The notes beneath the pieces are model-generated. The model saw only the letters and a list, made by a program, of their open reading frames with translations. It did not search any database and was not told the origin of the DNA. From contig CANGBC010000004.1 in assembly GCA_947452005.1 (NCBI GenBank), positions 1-64,000 on the forward strand: 64,000 bases of DNA, given 5' to 3'. The position numbers were made by a program, and so were the translations under genes. Positions 8,622 to 17,494 of this stretch are shown in pieces; positions within the stretch are counted from its first letter, which is position 1; the number at the start of each line of letters is the position of its first letter. This stretch comes from Beijerinckiaceae bacterium (GTDB lineage: Bacteria; Pseudomonadota; Alphaproteobacteria; Rhizobiales; Beijerinckiaceae).

Positions 8622-9881
8622 TCAGGAGATCACATCCAGCATCAGGTCGGCTGGCAGATCTTCTGGGCTGCGTTGCATATCGACGATGCGGCTGCGCATG
8701 CAGCCCACAAAACGGCTCTGGACGGCATTGGGCTTCCAGTCGCTGCGCACCGTCAGCCCATCCGGAATGCGCGTAATGCCGGTGTCATAGTCGAGCTTGC
8801 CGATCTTGCCCATATGGGGGTCGAACTCAAGCTCGAGCGGGGTCAGCAAAGCGAGCCGATTGCTGGAGGCCAGAAAGGCAATCTGGGCCGAGACCGAGGT
8901 CGCTTCAATCTGGGTGGTTGGCTTAATCGGCGAATTGGCAAACATTTGTTCAAATGTCCGGCGCCTCTGGGTGCTGGGGCCTGACAGAACCCAGTCGCAA
9001 GCGGCAATATCGCGCAAGGTGACGCGCTTCTTGCTCATCAGGGGGTGGTCTGTGCGCGCGGCCACGCAATAGGGCTCTTGGAACATCGGAATCTCACGCA
9101 CCTTGTCGAGATTTTCCGGACATTTCAGCGCGCCAAACATCATGTCAATGCGGCCGTTTTGCAGCTCATTGAGCAGATAATGGTAGGAGCCTTCAATCAC
9201 CCGGATATGCGTCTGGGGATAGATGGTCAAAAGATCATTGATGCTGGCTGCCAGCAAGGATGTCGAGCACAAAGGCTGCGCGCCGATGAAGAGCTGCATC
9301 GAGAAACGCTGCTGCAGCAGGGCTATCTCATCCAGAGCGGCCGACAGTTCAAAGCACGCGCGCTGGAAACACTGGCTAATGCGCGAGCCCAGAGCCGAGG
9401 CGCAGACACCGCGTGGCGTGCGCTCAAACAAGGTGATGCCGAGGCTGATTTCGAGATCGCGCGCGATGCGCTGAACCGCCGGGCGTGAGAGTTTTAGTGC
9501 ATTGGCGGCGAGCTCGATGGAGGAAAATTCCGAGATCGCCCGCAATACTTTGACGTGGGAAGATTTGACGCGGGAAGCGGCAAAGCGGGCTTTTTCACTT
9601 GAATCGTCGAACACTTCTGCGGCCAGCGTTTTCTCGACGCGGTCAAACATGCGCTGCACGGCTTCCTGCAGCACGGTGCCTTCCTCGGTCAGATAGGTGC
9701 CGCCCTTGTTGCGATAGAAGAGCGAGGCCTGCGCCCATTTTTCGAGATTGAGAATGGCTTGCGTAGCGGCCGGCTGAGACAGATGGACGGAGGCCGCGCC
9801 GCGGCTGAAATTTTTGAATTGCGCGATGGCATCGAAGACGCGCAAATGCCGGAAGCTGGGAATACGGGTCACATCTGACAT
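8622..9881 (-). CDS. LysR-type regulator with two tandem N-terminal DNA-binding domains
   Basis: 419 residues, about 110 more than an ordinary LysR protein. Residues 8-70 form a LysR winged helix (SFRHLRVFDAIAQFKNFSRG, then SVHLSQPAATQAILNLE). Residues 107-167 form a second one (VKVLRAISEFSSIELAANAL, then KLSRPAVQRIARDLEISLG, ending in a wing LFERTPRGV). From about residue 195 the normal effector-binding domain follows. The extra length is therefore a duplicated DNA-binding domain, not a bad start. It probably controls the 1.6-8.5 kb catabolic genes, or the operon starting near 10 kb on the opposite strand. Confidence 0.9.
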   Translation of the reverse strand: MSDVTRIPSFRHLRVFDAIAQFKNFSRGAASVHLSQPAATQAILNLEKWAQASLFYRNKGGTYLTEEGTVLQEAVQRMFDRVEKTLAAEVFDDSSEKARFAASRVKSSHVKVLRAISEFSSIELAANALKLSRPAVQRIARDLEISLGITLFERTPRGVCASALGSRISQCFQRACFELSAALDEIALLQQRFSMQLFIGAQPLCSTSLLAASINDLLTIYPQTHIRVIEGSYHYLLNELQNGRIDMMFGALKCPENLDKVREIPMFQEPYCVAARTDHPLMSKKRVTLRDIAACDWVLSGPSTQRRRTFEQMFANSPIKPTTQIEATSVSAQIAFLASSNRLALLTPLELEFDPHMGKIGKLDYDTGITRIPDGLTVRSDWKPNAVQSRFVGCMRSRIVDMQRSPEDLPADLMLDVIS

Positions 9882-10005
9882 GGTTGGCTCAAGTTGGCCT
9901 CGAGTTCGGAACGGAAATTTTATGAGATCGCGTCCGTTTCAGATTGGCCAGAGACCCCTGAAGTGACGAGACTTCCTCCCTATGAGCCTAAAGTAGGCGG
10001 CAGCC

Positions 10006-10140
10006 ATGGCGCTGTCCATCCAGAATGTGCCGGGAGAAATGATGACGTCTGTGCAAACAGGGCATAAGCCCGCCAGCAGCACGCATTATGCTGCAGCGCA
10101 CAATCGTGGCCGCACGGCGGGGCGCGTTGCGCATGTCTGA
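10006..10140 (+). CDS. Possible 44-residue leader ORF overlapping the next start
   Basis: A short reading frame begins at ATG 10006 (in-frame ATGs also at 10039 and 10042, the latter behind GGGAGAA) and stops at 10138-10140. Its end overlaps the start of the binding-protein gene at 10133 by eight bases, an arrangement typical of translational coupling. Third positions are mostly G or C, as in real genes here. The predicted peptide has no signal or known motif. It could be a coupling leader or chance. Confidence 0.3.
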   Translation: MALSIQNVPGEMMTSVQTGHKPASSTHYAAAHNRGRTAGRVAHV

Positions 10141-11068
10141 GCGCCTGATCGTCAATTGCAATCCGACCGCCAAGGCGCTGCCCTTTCATGCCGGGCTGGC
10201 GCGCGGGCTTTTTGCCAAGCGCGGCATAGCGCTGGAGCTGGTCTCGACCAATTCCTCGCGCGCCCAGCGTGATGGCATTGCGCGGGGTGATTTCCAGATC
10301 GTTCATGTGGCGATCGACAATGCCGTGTCGATGCGTGAAGACGATGGCATTGATGTTGTCGCCATCATGGGTGGCGACCCGGGCATGAATGAACTGATCA
10401 CCACGCCTGACATCACCAAGCTGGAAGATTTCGCAGGCGGCAAACTGTTTGTGGATGCGCCCGATACGGCTTTCGCCCTGCAGGCCTATCGCATGTTTGC
10501 GCAAGTGGGGCTTGAGCGGGATCGCGATTACAAAGTGGTGGCGGTTGGGCGCGGCGAATTGCGCGTCGAGGCTTTGCGCGACAACCCGACCCATGCAGCG
10601 GCCATTTTGAACCTGCCCTATACGCTCGAGACAAAAGCCATGGGCCTGCGCTCTTTTGGTGATACGACCGATTATATCGGCCCCTATCAGGCCGGATCGG
10701 CCTTTGGTCTGCGTACATGGTTTGCCGAAAACCGCGATCTCACCGTGCGCTATATTGCGACCTATATCGAATGCCTCACCTATATTCTGGATCCCGCCCA
10801 TCATGCTGAATGTGTCAGCCTCCTCATTTCAAAATTGAAAATGGAGCCGACCATCGCGGATGAAACGCTGCGCCTGTTGCGCGCGCCCAAATATGGGCTT
10901 GATCCGCTGGCCCAGATGGATTTGCCCGGTGTCGAAAACACTCTGGCACTGCGCCAGCTCTTTGCACCGGGCGCTTGCGGCAAGGCGTCAGATTATATGG
11001 ATCTGTCCTATTACGCCGAAGCGCTCGCCCTGTTGCGCCAAGACGGTTTGGTCGGGCGCCCCTCATGA
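10133..11068 (+). CDS. NMT1/THI5-like ABC substrate-binding protein without signal peptide
   Basis: 311 residues of the NMT1/THI5/SsuA-like periplasmic-binding fold (LIVNCNPTAKALPFHAGLA near the N-terminus, then a GL-KRGI segment typical of the family). Unlike the second binding protein of the same operon (12660), it begins directly with the mature fold, and no signal peptide can be made from any start upstream. It may be cytoplasmic, acting as a sensor or a ligand-binding enzyme relative. It overlaps the permease gene by ATGA, so it belongs to the ABC operon. Confidence 0.8.
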   Translation: MSERLIVNCNPTAKALPFHAGLARGLFAKRGIALELVSTNSSRAQRDGIARGDFQIVHVAIDNAVSMREDDGIDVVAIMGGDPGMNELITTPDITKLEDFAGGKLFVDAPDTAFALQAYRMFAQVGLERDRDYKVVAVGRGELRVEALRDNPTHAAAILNLPYTLETKAMGLRSFGDTTDYIGPYQAGSAFGLRTWFAENRDLTVRYIATYIECLTYILDPAHHAECVSLLISKLKMEPTIADETLRLLRAPKYGLDPLAQMDLPGVENTLALRQLFAPGACGKASDYMDLSYYAEALALLRQDGLVGRPS

Positions 11069-11847
11069 GAGCGATAAAATCATCGCGCTGGATCAGCACA
11101 TTGCATCCCTGGCAGATCTCGCTTCTGTCGGTCGTCAGCGGGCTTTTCGTCTGGCAGATGGTATCGGATCATGTCATCGCCAATCCGCTCTTTCTGGCTT
11201 CACCCTTTCAGGTGTTGAAAGCGCTGCTGCGTCTGATGGAGACGGGTGAATTATGGCGCCATGTGGCCATAAGTGCCGTTGAATTTTTCGCAGGCTATGC
11301 GATTGCCGCTGTGCTCGGCATTTGCATCGGCCTGCTGATTGCCACCAATGATTTTGCCAAAAACTGGCTGCAGCCGTGGATCTCCGGCTTTTACGCCACA
11401 CCGACGGTGGCGCTGGGACCTCTGTTCATTTTGTGGCTGGGCATCGGCGTCTGGTCTAAAATCGTGGTTGTCGTTCTGCTCGTTGTCTTTGCTGTCATCA
11501 TCAATACGGAGGCTGGCATTCGGTCCACGAGTGAGCGCTATCTTGAGATGATGCGCTCTTTTGGAGCCACACCACGCCAGCTGTTTTTCAAAGTCTCACT
11601 GCCCTCGGCCACGCCCTTTATTCTGGCAGGTCTCAAGCTTGGCATCGGGCGTGGTTTGATTGGCGTGGTTGTGGCAGAATTGTTCGGCTCGCGTCTGGGT
11701 CTGGGCCGTTTGATTGGTGCTTCTGCCGACAGTTTCAACATGCCGGAATTATTCGCAGCCGTGAGTATTCTGGCCGCCAGCGGCATCGCCATGAACAGCG
11801 CCTTCGCCCATCTCGAAAAGCGCCTCGTGCCTTGGACGAAGGATTAA
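11065..11847 (+). CDS. ABC transporter permease, SsuC/TauC/ThiX type
   Basis: 260 residues with about six membrane segments. The EAA-type cytoplasmic loop is in the region EMMRSFGATPRQLFFKVSLP, the contact surface for the ATPase. It starts at the ATG overlapping the previous stop (ATGA), so it is translationally coupled. Permeases of this family import aromatic sulfonates, taurine, pyrimidine thiamine precursors or riboflavin-like compounds; the sequence does not say which. It works with the ATPase at 11852 and the exported binding protein at 12660. Confidence 0.88.
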   Translation: MRAIKSSRWISTLHPWQISLLSVVSGLFVWQMVSDHVIANPLFLASPFQVLKALLRLMETGELWRHVAISAVEFFAGYAIAAVLGICIGLLIATNDFAKNWLQPWISGFYATPTVALGPLFILWLGIGVWSKIVVVVLLVVFAVIINTEAGIRSTSERYLEMMRSFGATPRQLFFKVSLPSATPFILAGLKLGIGRGLIGVVVAELFGSRLGLGRLIGASADSFNMPELFAAVSILAASGIAMNSAFAHLEKRLVPWTKD

Positions 11848-11851
11848 GCCC

Positions 11852-12625
11852 ATGTCGAAACTTGTCTCCGACGGGCTGACAAAATCCTTTGGTGATCTGA
11901 AGGTTCTGGAAAACGTCCATCTGACAATTGAGGACGGCGAATTCGTTGCGCTCGTTGGCCCGTCTGGCTGTGGCAAGACAACTTTTCTGCGCACGGTGGC
12001 CGGATTGGAATCGGCTGATGAAGGCGCCATTTACCTCAACGAACATCAGATTACGGGCCCCGGTCGCGACCGTGGCTTTGTCTTTCAGCAAGACAGTTTG
12101 TTGCCGTGGCGCACCGTCATGGAAAATACAGTTGTGGGCCTGGAGCTCGCAGGCAAGCTGAATGGCGCCGAGGCTGAGCGCGTGCGCGCTTTGCTCGACC
12201 TTGTTGGCTTGGGTGGTTTTGAAAACTACTATCCGCGCCAATTGTCAGGCGGCATGCGCCAGCGCGTCAATCTCGCCCGCGCACTCGCCATTGATCCCAA
12301 AGTCTTGCTCATGGACGAGCCGTTCTCGGCGCTTGATGCGCAGACGCGCGAGATCATGCAGGCGGAATTGCAACGTGTGTGGGAAGAGGGGCGCAAAACC
12401 GTTCTCTTTGTGACCCATCAAATCGATGAAGCGGTGTTTCTGGCCGATCGCGTTCTCGTCTTCGCGCGCCGTCCCGGCCGCCTGCTCGAGGATATTCGCA
12501 TTGATCTGCCGCGCCCGCGCAATATGGCGACCAAGCGTCGTCCGGAATTTGTTGCTCTGGTTGATCGCATCTGGAAATTGATCGAAAAGGATGTGCGCGA
12601 AAGCGTGCTGATCGAAAAAATCTAA
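11852..12625 (+). CDS. ABC transporter ATP-binding protein, SsuB/TauB type
   Basis: 257 residues with all nucleotide-binding motifs: Walker A GPSGCGKTT, Q-loop FVFQQDSLLPWRTV, signature LSGGMRQRVNLARAL, Walker B VLLMDEPFSALD and switch His in VTHQIDEA. The Q-loop LPWR sequence is typical of nitrate/taurine/sulfonate-type importers. It lies 4 bp after the permease gene and energises that importer. Confidence 0.92.
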   Translation: MSKLVSDGLTKSFGDLKVLENVHLTIEDGEFVALVGPSGCGKTTFLRTVAGLESADEGAIYLNEHQITGPGRDRGFVFQQDSLLPWRTVMENTVVGLELAGKLNGAEAERVRALLDLVGLGGFENYYPRQLSGGMRQRVNLARALAIDPKVLLMDEPFSALDAQTREIMQAELQRVWEEGRKTVLFVTHQIDEAVFLADRVLVFARRPGRLLEDIRIDLPRPRNMATKRRPEFVALVDRIWKLIEKDVRESVLIEKI

Positions 12626-12659
12626 AAAGGCGCGCAAGCGCTGCTGGGGAGGGACTGAC

Positions 12660-13655
12660 ATGACACGTTTTTCGGGCATGTTTGCAAAAGCAGTCGGCAT
12701 GAGCGCGGTGGCGCTGACCTGCGTCCTGACGCCTGTTGCCCCATCGGCGCTTGCGGCTGAAAAGGTGGTGATCACCGGCGTGCTGGGCTCATGGACCTCA
12801 GGCCTGTGGCCTTTTCTTATCGCGCAGAAAAAAGGCCTGTTTGCCCGCCATGGCATTCAGCATGACATTGTCTTTGTGCCCACAGCGCCCGGTCTCGTCC
12901 AGCAATTGACGGCAGGCTCCATCGATATGATTGCGCTGAACGGTTTGGCAGAACCGCTGCATGCCGTTGAAAAAGGTGCACCCGTCGCCATCATGCGCAT
13001 CATGGGCCAGACGACCAATTATGTGATGATTGGCAGCAAAACGATCAACAAGCTCGAAGATCTCAAGGGGAAGAAAGTGGCGCTGGGCGGTTTGCGCGAC
13101 ATCAACAAAATCTATTTTGACCGCGTGATGGCCCATACGGGCCTCAAGGATTCTGATGTCGATATTATCGTCATCGGCGCTACGGGTGCGCGTTTTGCGG
13201 CCCTCCAGTCCGGCTCGATTGACGCGACCATGCTGGTGCCACCGTTCAATTTCACAGCCATCAAGAACGGCTTCAAAGATCTCGGCCTTGTGCGCGATTT
13301 CGCGCCCGATTTGCCGCAGACCGGCATGCAGGTCTCGCAGCGCTGGGCCAAGGCCAATATGAAGGAAGCGCGTGAGATCAACACCGCTGTGGATGAGGCC
13401 GTGGCCTGGTTCTATGACGAAAAGAACCGCGAAGAAGCCATCGACATTATGGCGGAAGCCGCCAAGTCTGATCGCAAGGAGATCGCCGATTCCTATGATT
13501 TTCTGCGCGGCATTGAATTCTTTGCCCGCACCAGCACAATTCACCGCAAACCGCTCGAAAACATGATGCGCGACATGGTGGCGATCAAGGATATGGAGAA
13601 GATGATTCCCATTTCCTCGCTGGTCGTGCCCGGCCTCAACGACATCGCAGACTAA
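12660..13655 (+). CDS. NMT1/SsuA-like periplasmic substrate-binding protein
   Basis: 331 residues with a long signal peptide (hydrophobic core VALTCVLTPVAPSALA) and the two-lobed NMT1-type fold; the segment FLIAQKKGLFARHGI is characteristic. It is the exported binding protein of the ABC importer encoded immediately upstream. The start at 12660 follows GGGGAGGGA. Having both this protein and a signal-less paralogue in the operon is unusual. The substrate is not readable from sequence. Confidence 0.88.
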   Translation: MTRFSGMFAKAVGMSAVALTCVLTPVAPSALAAEKVVITGVLGSWTSGLWPFLIAQKKGLFARHGIQHDIVFVPTAPGLVQQLTAGSIDMIALNGLAEPLHAVEKGAPVAIMRIMGQTTNYVMIGSKTINKLEDLKGKKVALGGLRDINKIYFDRVMAHTGLKDSDVDIIVIGATGARFAALQSGSIDATMLVPPFNFTAIKNGFKDLGLVRDFAPDLPQTGMQVSQRWAKANMKEAREINTAVDEAVAWFYDEKNREEAIDIMAEAAKSDRKEIADSYDFLRGIEFFARTSTIHRKPLENMMRDMVAIKDMEKMIPISSLVVPGLNDIAD

Positions 13656-13666
13656 GGAACAAGAAA

Positions 13667-14719
13667 ATGACCTTCACGCTCATGCTGACAGGTGACGTCA
13701 ATCTGATGAATGTCACCGATGCAGATGTGCCCTTTCGCAAAGTGCGCAGCACATTTGAAAAGGCTGATCTGGTGTTCGCCAATCTCGAATGCTGTCTGAC
13801 AGACCGGCTGAACGAAGGCTCGACCAGCGTTGAGGGCTTCTTCTCCGATCCGAAAGTGACAGAAACCGCTCTGAAACAGGCGTGTATCGAAGTGGTCGGG
13901 CTGGCCAATAACGTCAATTATGGCGAACAGGCGATCAATGAATCGATTGCGCATCTCGACCGCGCAGGCTTTTTGCATACCGGTGCCGGGGCCAATGATG
14001 CCGAGGCGCGCAAGCCCGCGATCATCGAGCGCAAGGGCAAGAAGATTGCCTTTTTGCAACGCAGCTCCGTCTATTGGGCGACCAATCACGAAGCCACCAA
14101 ACATTCAGCTGGCATTGCCGTTTTGCGCGGCCACACGGCCTATCAAGTGCCGATGTATAAAATGAAGCGCGAAATTCCGCCGATGAATCGGCCAGGCATT
14201 CCGCCCTATATCGTGACATGGGCTGACAAAGCCTATCTCGAAAAGTTTCAGGCCGATCTGGTGGAAGCGCGCAAAGAGGCTGACATTGTTGTCTGCTCTT
14301 TCCATTGGGGCCTGCACAAGGATGTGCTGGACTATATGAAAGAGATTGCCCATGCCGCGATTGATGGTGGCGCGGATGTCGTCATCGGCCACGGTCCGCA
14401 TTATTCGCTGGGTGTCGAAATCTATAAAGGCAAGCCGATCTATTACGGGCTTGGCTCTTTCTCCTTCCACACAGGCCATGGTGGCGTCACCCATGGTGAC
14501 TGGATTGGCATGATGGCCAAAGTGGAGTTTGAAGATAATGCTGTCTCGCGGGCAGCATTTGAATTTGTGCGCCACAATGAGGCCAATGAGAGCTATGTTT
14601 GTGATCTCGCCCAAGAGCAGGATGAGTTCAAGGACATTGCCAAGCGCTCGCGCGACATGGGCACGGATATTGTCGCATCGGGCAATGAAATCGTCTTGAA
14701 ACAGGTGGACGCACGATGA
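13667..14719 (+). CDS. CapA-like (poly-gamma-glutamate synthesis type) metallophosphatase-fold protein
   Basis: 350-residue CapA-family protein. Metal-site Asp in MLTGDVNL, Glu in FANLECCLTD and the C-terminal His in GHGPHYSLG followed by YYGLGSFSF match the family. The central motif, normally NNH..DyG, reads ANNVNYGEQ, so its His is lost and the loop is shortened. There is no signal peptide or membrane anchor, unlike capsule CapA. It lies 11 bp after the binding-protein gene and overlaps the next gene by ATGA, inside a catabolic operon, so a cytosolic hydrolase role is more likely than capsule synthesis. Confidence 0.8.
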   Translation: MTFTLMLTGDVNLMNVTDADVPFRKVRSTFEKADLVFANLECCLTDRLNEGSTSVEGFFSDPKVTETALKQACIEVVGLANNVNYGEQAINESIAHLDRAGFLHTGAGANDAEARKPAIIERKGKKIAFLQRSSVYWATNHEATKHSAGIAVLRGHTAYQVPMYKMKREIPPMNRPGIPPYIVTWADKAYLEKFQADLVEARKEADIVVCSFHWGLHKDVLDYMKEIAHAAIDGGADVVIGHGPHYSLGVEIYKGKPIYYGLGSFSFHTGHGGVTHGDWIGMMAKVEFEDNAVSRAAFEFVRHNEANESYVCDLAQEQDEFKDIAKRSRDMGTDIVASGNEIVLKQVDAR

Positions 14720-16050
14720 GCGGCGAAAGCGCCACGCTGGCAAAATATGTTGTCGACTTCTCGCTGGCCCAGGTGCCAACGCACGTTATGGATCGCGCGC
14801 GTGAATGTCTGATCGACACAATCGGGATTGCCGTGCGTGGGCGTGAGACGATTTGGGGCAAGATCGCGATTGAGCATGCCCGTCAGGTGACAGGCGCGTG
14901 CCGCGTGATCGGTTTGCCAGATTTGCACATTGGTGCGGAGCAGGCTGCTTTTGCCAACGGGCTTTTAGCGCATGCGCTGGAGCTGGATTCCTTGCGCAAG
15001 CCGGGTGCCGGCGTGCATCCGGGCGCAATTGTTGTGGCGGCTGCGCTGGCGGCAGCGCAAGAGCGCAAGGCGTCAGGTCATGCCTTGCTTGAGGCGATCA
15101 TTGCGGGCTTTGAAGTGCTGATGCGCGTGGGTGCTTCAACACTGCATTCTGCTGAGCCGCGCGGTTTTCATGCGCCGGGCCTCACCGGGCCTTTGGGCGC
15201 AGCAGCTGCGGCGGGGAAAATTTATGGACTCAACGCGGACCAGATGAATTCAGCGTTTGGTTTGGCTGTTTCCATGTCGGCCGGGCTGATGCAATTTGCC
15301 TATGAAGGGCAGGGCGCGATGGTCAAGCGTCTGCATATCGGCCGCGCAGCGCAAAATGGCGTGTTTGCAGCCCAAATGGCGGCGCGTGGCTATGAAGGCC
15401 CGCATGAATCGCTTGAAGGCAAGCGCGGGTTTCTCGCAACATTCTGCGGCAAGCAGGATCTCGTCAAACTGACCGGCGGTTTGGGAGACGACTTCGAGAC
15501 GTTGAAAATCTGCCTCAAGCGTTATCCCTGTCACATCACCGCGCATACGGCGATTTATGCGATTGAATCTTGGCAGCGCGAGTTGGATGTGAGCGCCGAT
15601 CAGGTGAAACAGATTACGGTCTATGGCACCAGCCGCATGGCTGAATTGAACGGGAACAAGGCGCCTGCTGATCCCGCGCTTGCCAATTATTCCATTCCCT
15701 TCTCGCTGGCTTGCGCTTTGAGCGGTACAGCAGCTGATCCTGCCTCCTTCGAGGCGTCGAAGCTGCAAGACGAAGCCGTAAGGGCGTTGGCGCAAAAGAT
15801 TGACGTGGTGAGCGACGGGCGCGAAAGCCATTCCGACTGGATGACGCGCACCGTGTTGACGCTCAGCGATGGCCGCGTGCTGGAGCGCGAAGTTGCAGAA
15901 TTCCCCGGCACGCCGGGTATGCCTCTGACGCCTGCGCAATTGCGCGAGCGGTTTGATATCATGACCAAGGATTACTCTGGAGATGCGGCTCATCTGTTTG
16001 AGCGGCTCTGCGCAATTGAAAATGAGAGCCAGCTCGACTGGCTGTGCTGA
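14716..16050 (+). CDS. MmgE/PrpD family protein (first copy)
   Basis: 444 residues covering the whole MmgE/PrpD fold. Family hallmarks include ANGLLAHALELDSLRKPGAGVHPG (about residues 78-101) and GAMVKRLHIGRAAQNGVFAA, which line the active site. Relatives include 2-methylcitrate dehydratase, cis-aconitate decarboxylase and uncharacterised hydratases. It is coupled to the CapA-like gene and followed 22 bp later by a second PrpD-type gene. The usual D-D pair appears as E-L-D-S here, so its substrate probably differs from methylcitrate. Confidence 0.87.
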   Translation: MSGESATLAKYVVDFSLAQVPTHVMDRARECLIDTIGIAVRGRETIWGKIAIEHARQVTGACRVIGLPDLHIGAEQAAFANGLLAHALELDSLRKPGAGVHPGAIVVAAALAAAQERKASGHALLEAIIAGFEVLMRVGASTLHSAEPRGFHAPGLTGPLGAAAAAGKIYGLNADQMNSAFGLAVSMSAGLMQFAYEGQGAMVKRLHIGRAAQNGVFAAQMAARGYEGPHESLEGKRGFLATFCGKQDLVKLTGGLGDDFETLKICLKRYPCHITAHTAIYAIESWQRELDVSADQVKQITVYGTSRMAELNGNKAPADPALANYSIPFSLACALSGTAADPASFEASKLQDEAVRALAQKIDVVSDGRESHSDWMTRTVLTLSDGRVLEREVAEFPGTPGMPLTPAQLRERFDIMTKDYSGDAAHLFERLCAIENESQLDWLC

Positions 16051-16072
16051 AACAAGAAAAGAAGGACATCAA

Positions 16073-17470
16073 ATGGCCAAGTCTCACAACGGCGAAAATC
16101 CCCACACCAAGGCAATTGCTGAATTCGTCAGCGGTTTCACCTTTGAGCGCATTCCCGCAGACGTGTTGAAGCGGATCAAGCTGCTGACGCTCGATTCTCT
16201 GGGCTGCGCAATCTATGGCATCAACCTGCCCTGGAGCCGCATCCTGCGTGAAACGCTGGGTGAAGTGGACAAGACGGCAGATTCGGCTGTCTGGGGCACG
16301 AAAGAAAAACTGTCCTCGCCTCACGCTGTGTTGATCAATGGCGCGCTGGTGCAGAGCTTTGAGCTGGATGACGTGCATCGTGTCGGCGTGTTGCATGTGG
16401 GTGCTGTGACGCTGCCCGGCGTGCTCGCCGTGCTCGAAAAAGATGCGTCGCTGTCTGGCAAAGAATTTTTGGCAGCCACTGTGGCTGGCTATGAAATTGG
16501 CCCGCGTGTGGGCATTTGCATGGGTCAAGAACATATCGGCCAAGGCTGGCATTCAGGTGCTACGCTTGGTGTCTTTTCGGCGGCTGCAGGGGCTGCGCGC
16601 GCGATGCGTCTCGATGTTGCGCAGACGATTAATGCTCTGGGCATTGGTGGTACGCAGGCCGCAGGCCTGATGGCCGCGCAATATGGTTCCATGGTCAAGC
16701 GCATGCATGCAGGCCGCTCGGCGCAGTCGGGTTTTTATGGCGCGCTGCTGGCGCGCAAGGGCTACACGGGCATTCAGGATGTGCTTGAAAGCGAATATGG
16801 CGGGTTCTGCACGACCTTCTCGCGCTCAACCGACCGCTTCAACCTCGCGGCCCTTTCCGATGGTCTGGGCGAGCGTTTTGAAACCATGCAGATCGCATTG
16901 AAATTCTATTCATGCGTCGGCTCTAATCATACGACGCTCGATGGCATTCGCGAGATTCAGGCACGCCGTCCCTTCACGCTGAATGATATTGAAAAGATCA
17001 TCGTGCATGGTTCGCAGGTCACGGCTGACCATGTGGGTTGGCCCTACAAGCCACAGGGCCTCACCTCGGCGCAGCTCAATCTGCCTTATTGCATCGCGAC
17101 CTATCTGATCGAGGGTGATGCTTTTGTGGCCCAGTTCACGGAAGACAAAGTGGCTGATCCGCAGCGCATGGAAGTCTCAAAGCTCGTGAATGTGATTGAA
17201 GATCCGGCCATCACCGCGCTGGGTTCGCGTTTCCGCCACAAGGTGCGTGTGGAAATTCGCTTCAAGAATGGTGATGTGCAGGAAGAGACGGTCGAGTCAC
17301 CACGTGGCTCTGAGCATAAATTTGCGACCGAGGAAGATGTGATCGCGAAGTTCCGCAAATTGTCGGAAACGCAATTCTCATGCGAAAAGACCGACAAGAT
17401 CATTGATCTCGTGATGAACGCCGAGCGCCTGTCGAGTGCGCAGGATATTTCCACAGCCCTTCAGGCCTGA
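16073..17470 (+). CDS. MmgE/PrpD family protein (second copy)
   Basis: 465 residues from ATG 16073. It has the canonical SFELDDVHRVGVLHVGAVTLPG segment with the Asp pair and His used in aconitase-like dehydration by PrpD proteins, and later SMVKRMHAGRSAQSGFYGAL. It is divergent from the copy at 14716. Two PrpD proteins side by side suggest two hydration/dehydration steps in one pathway, or a heteromeric enzyme. The downstream FAH-type enzyme and alpha/beta hydrolase are in the same operon. Confidence 0.88.
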   Translation: MAKSHNGENPHTKAIAEFVSGFTFERIPADVLKRIKLLTLDSLGCAIYGINLPWSRILRETLGEVDKTADSAVWGTKEKLSSPHAVLINGALVQSFELDDVHRVGVLHVGAVTLPGVLAVLEKDASLSGKEFLAATVAGYEIGPRVGICMGQEHIGQGWHSGATLGVFSAAAGAARAMRLDVAQTINALGIGGTQAAGLMAAQYGSMVKRMHAGRSAQSGFYGALLARKGYTGIQDVLESEYGGFCTTFSRSTDRFNLAALSDGLGERFETMQIALKFYSCVGSNHTTLDGIREIQARRPFTLNDIEKIIVHGSQVTADHVGWPYKPQGLTSAQLNLPYCIATYLIEGDAFVAQFTEDKVADPQRMEVSKLVNVIEDPAITALGSRFRHKVRVEIRFKNGDVQEETVESPRGSEHKFATEEDVIAKFRKLSETQFSCEKTDKIIDLVMNAERLSSAQDISTALQA

Positions 17471-17494
17471 GCGACATTCAGAAAGGATTGACCT

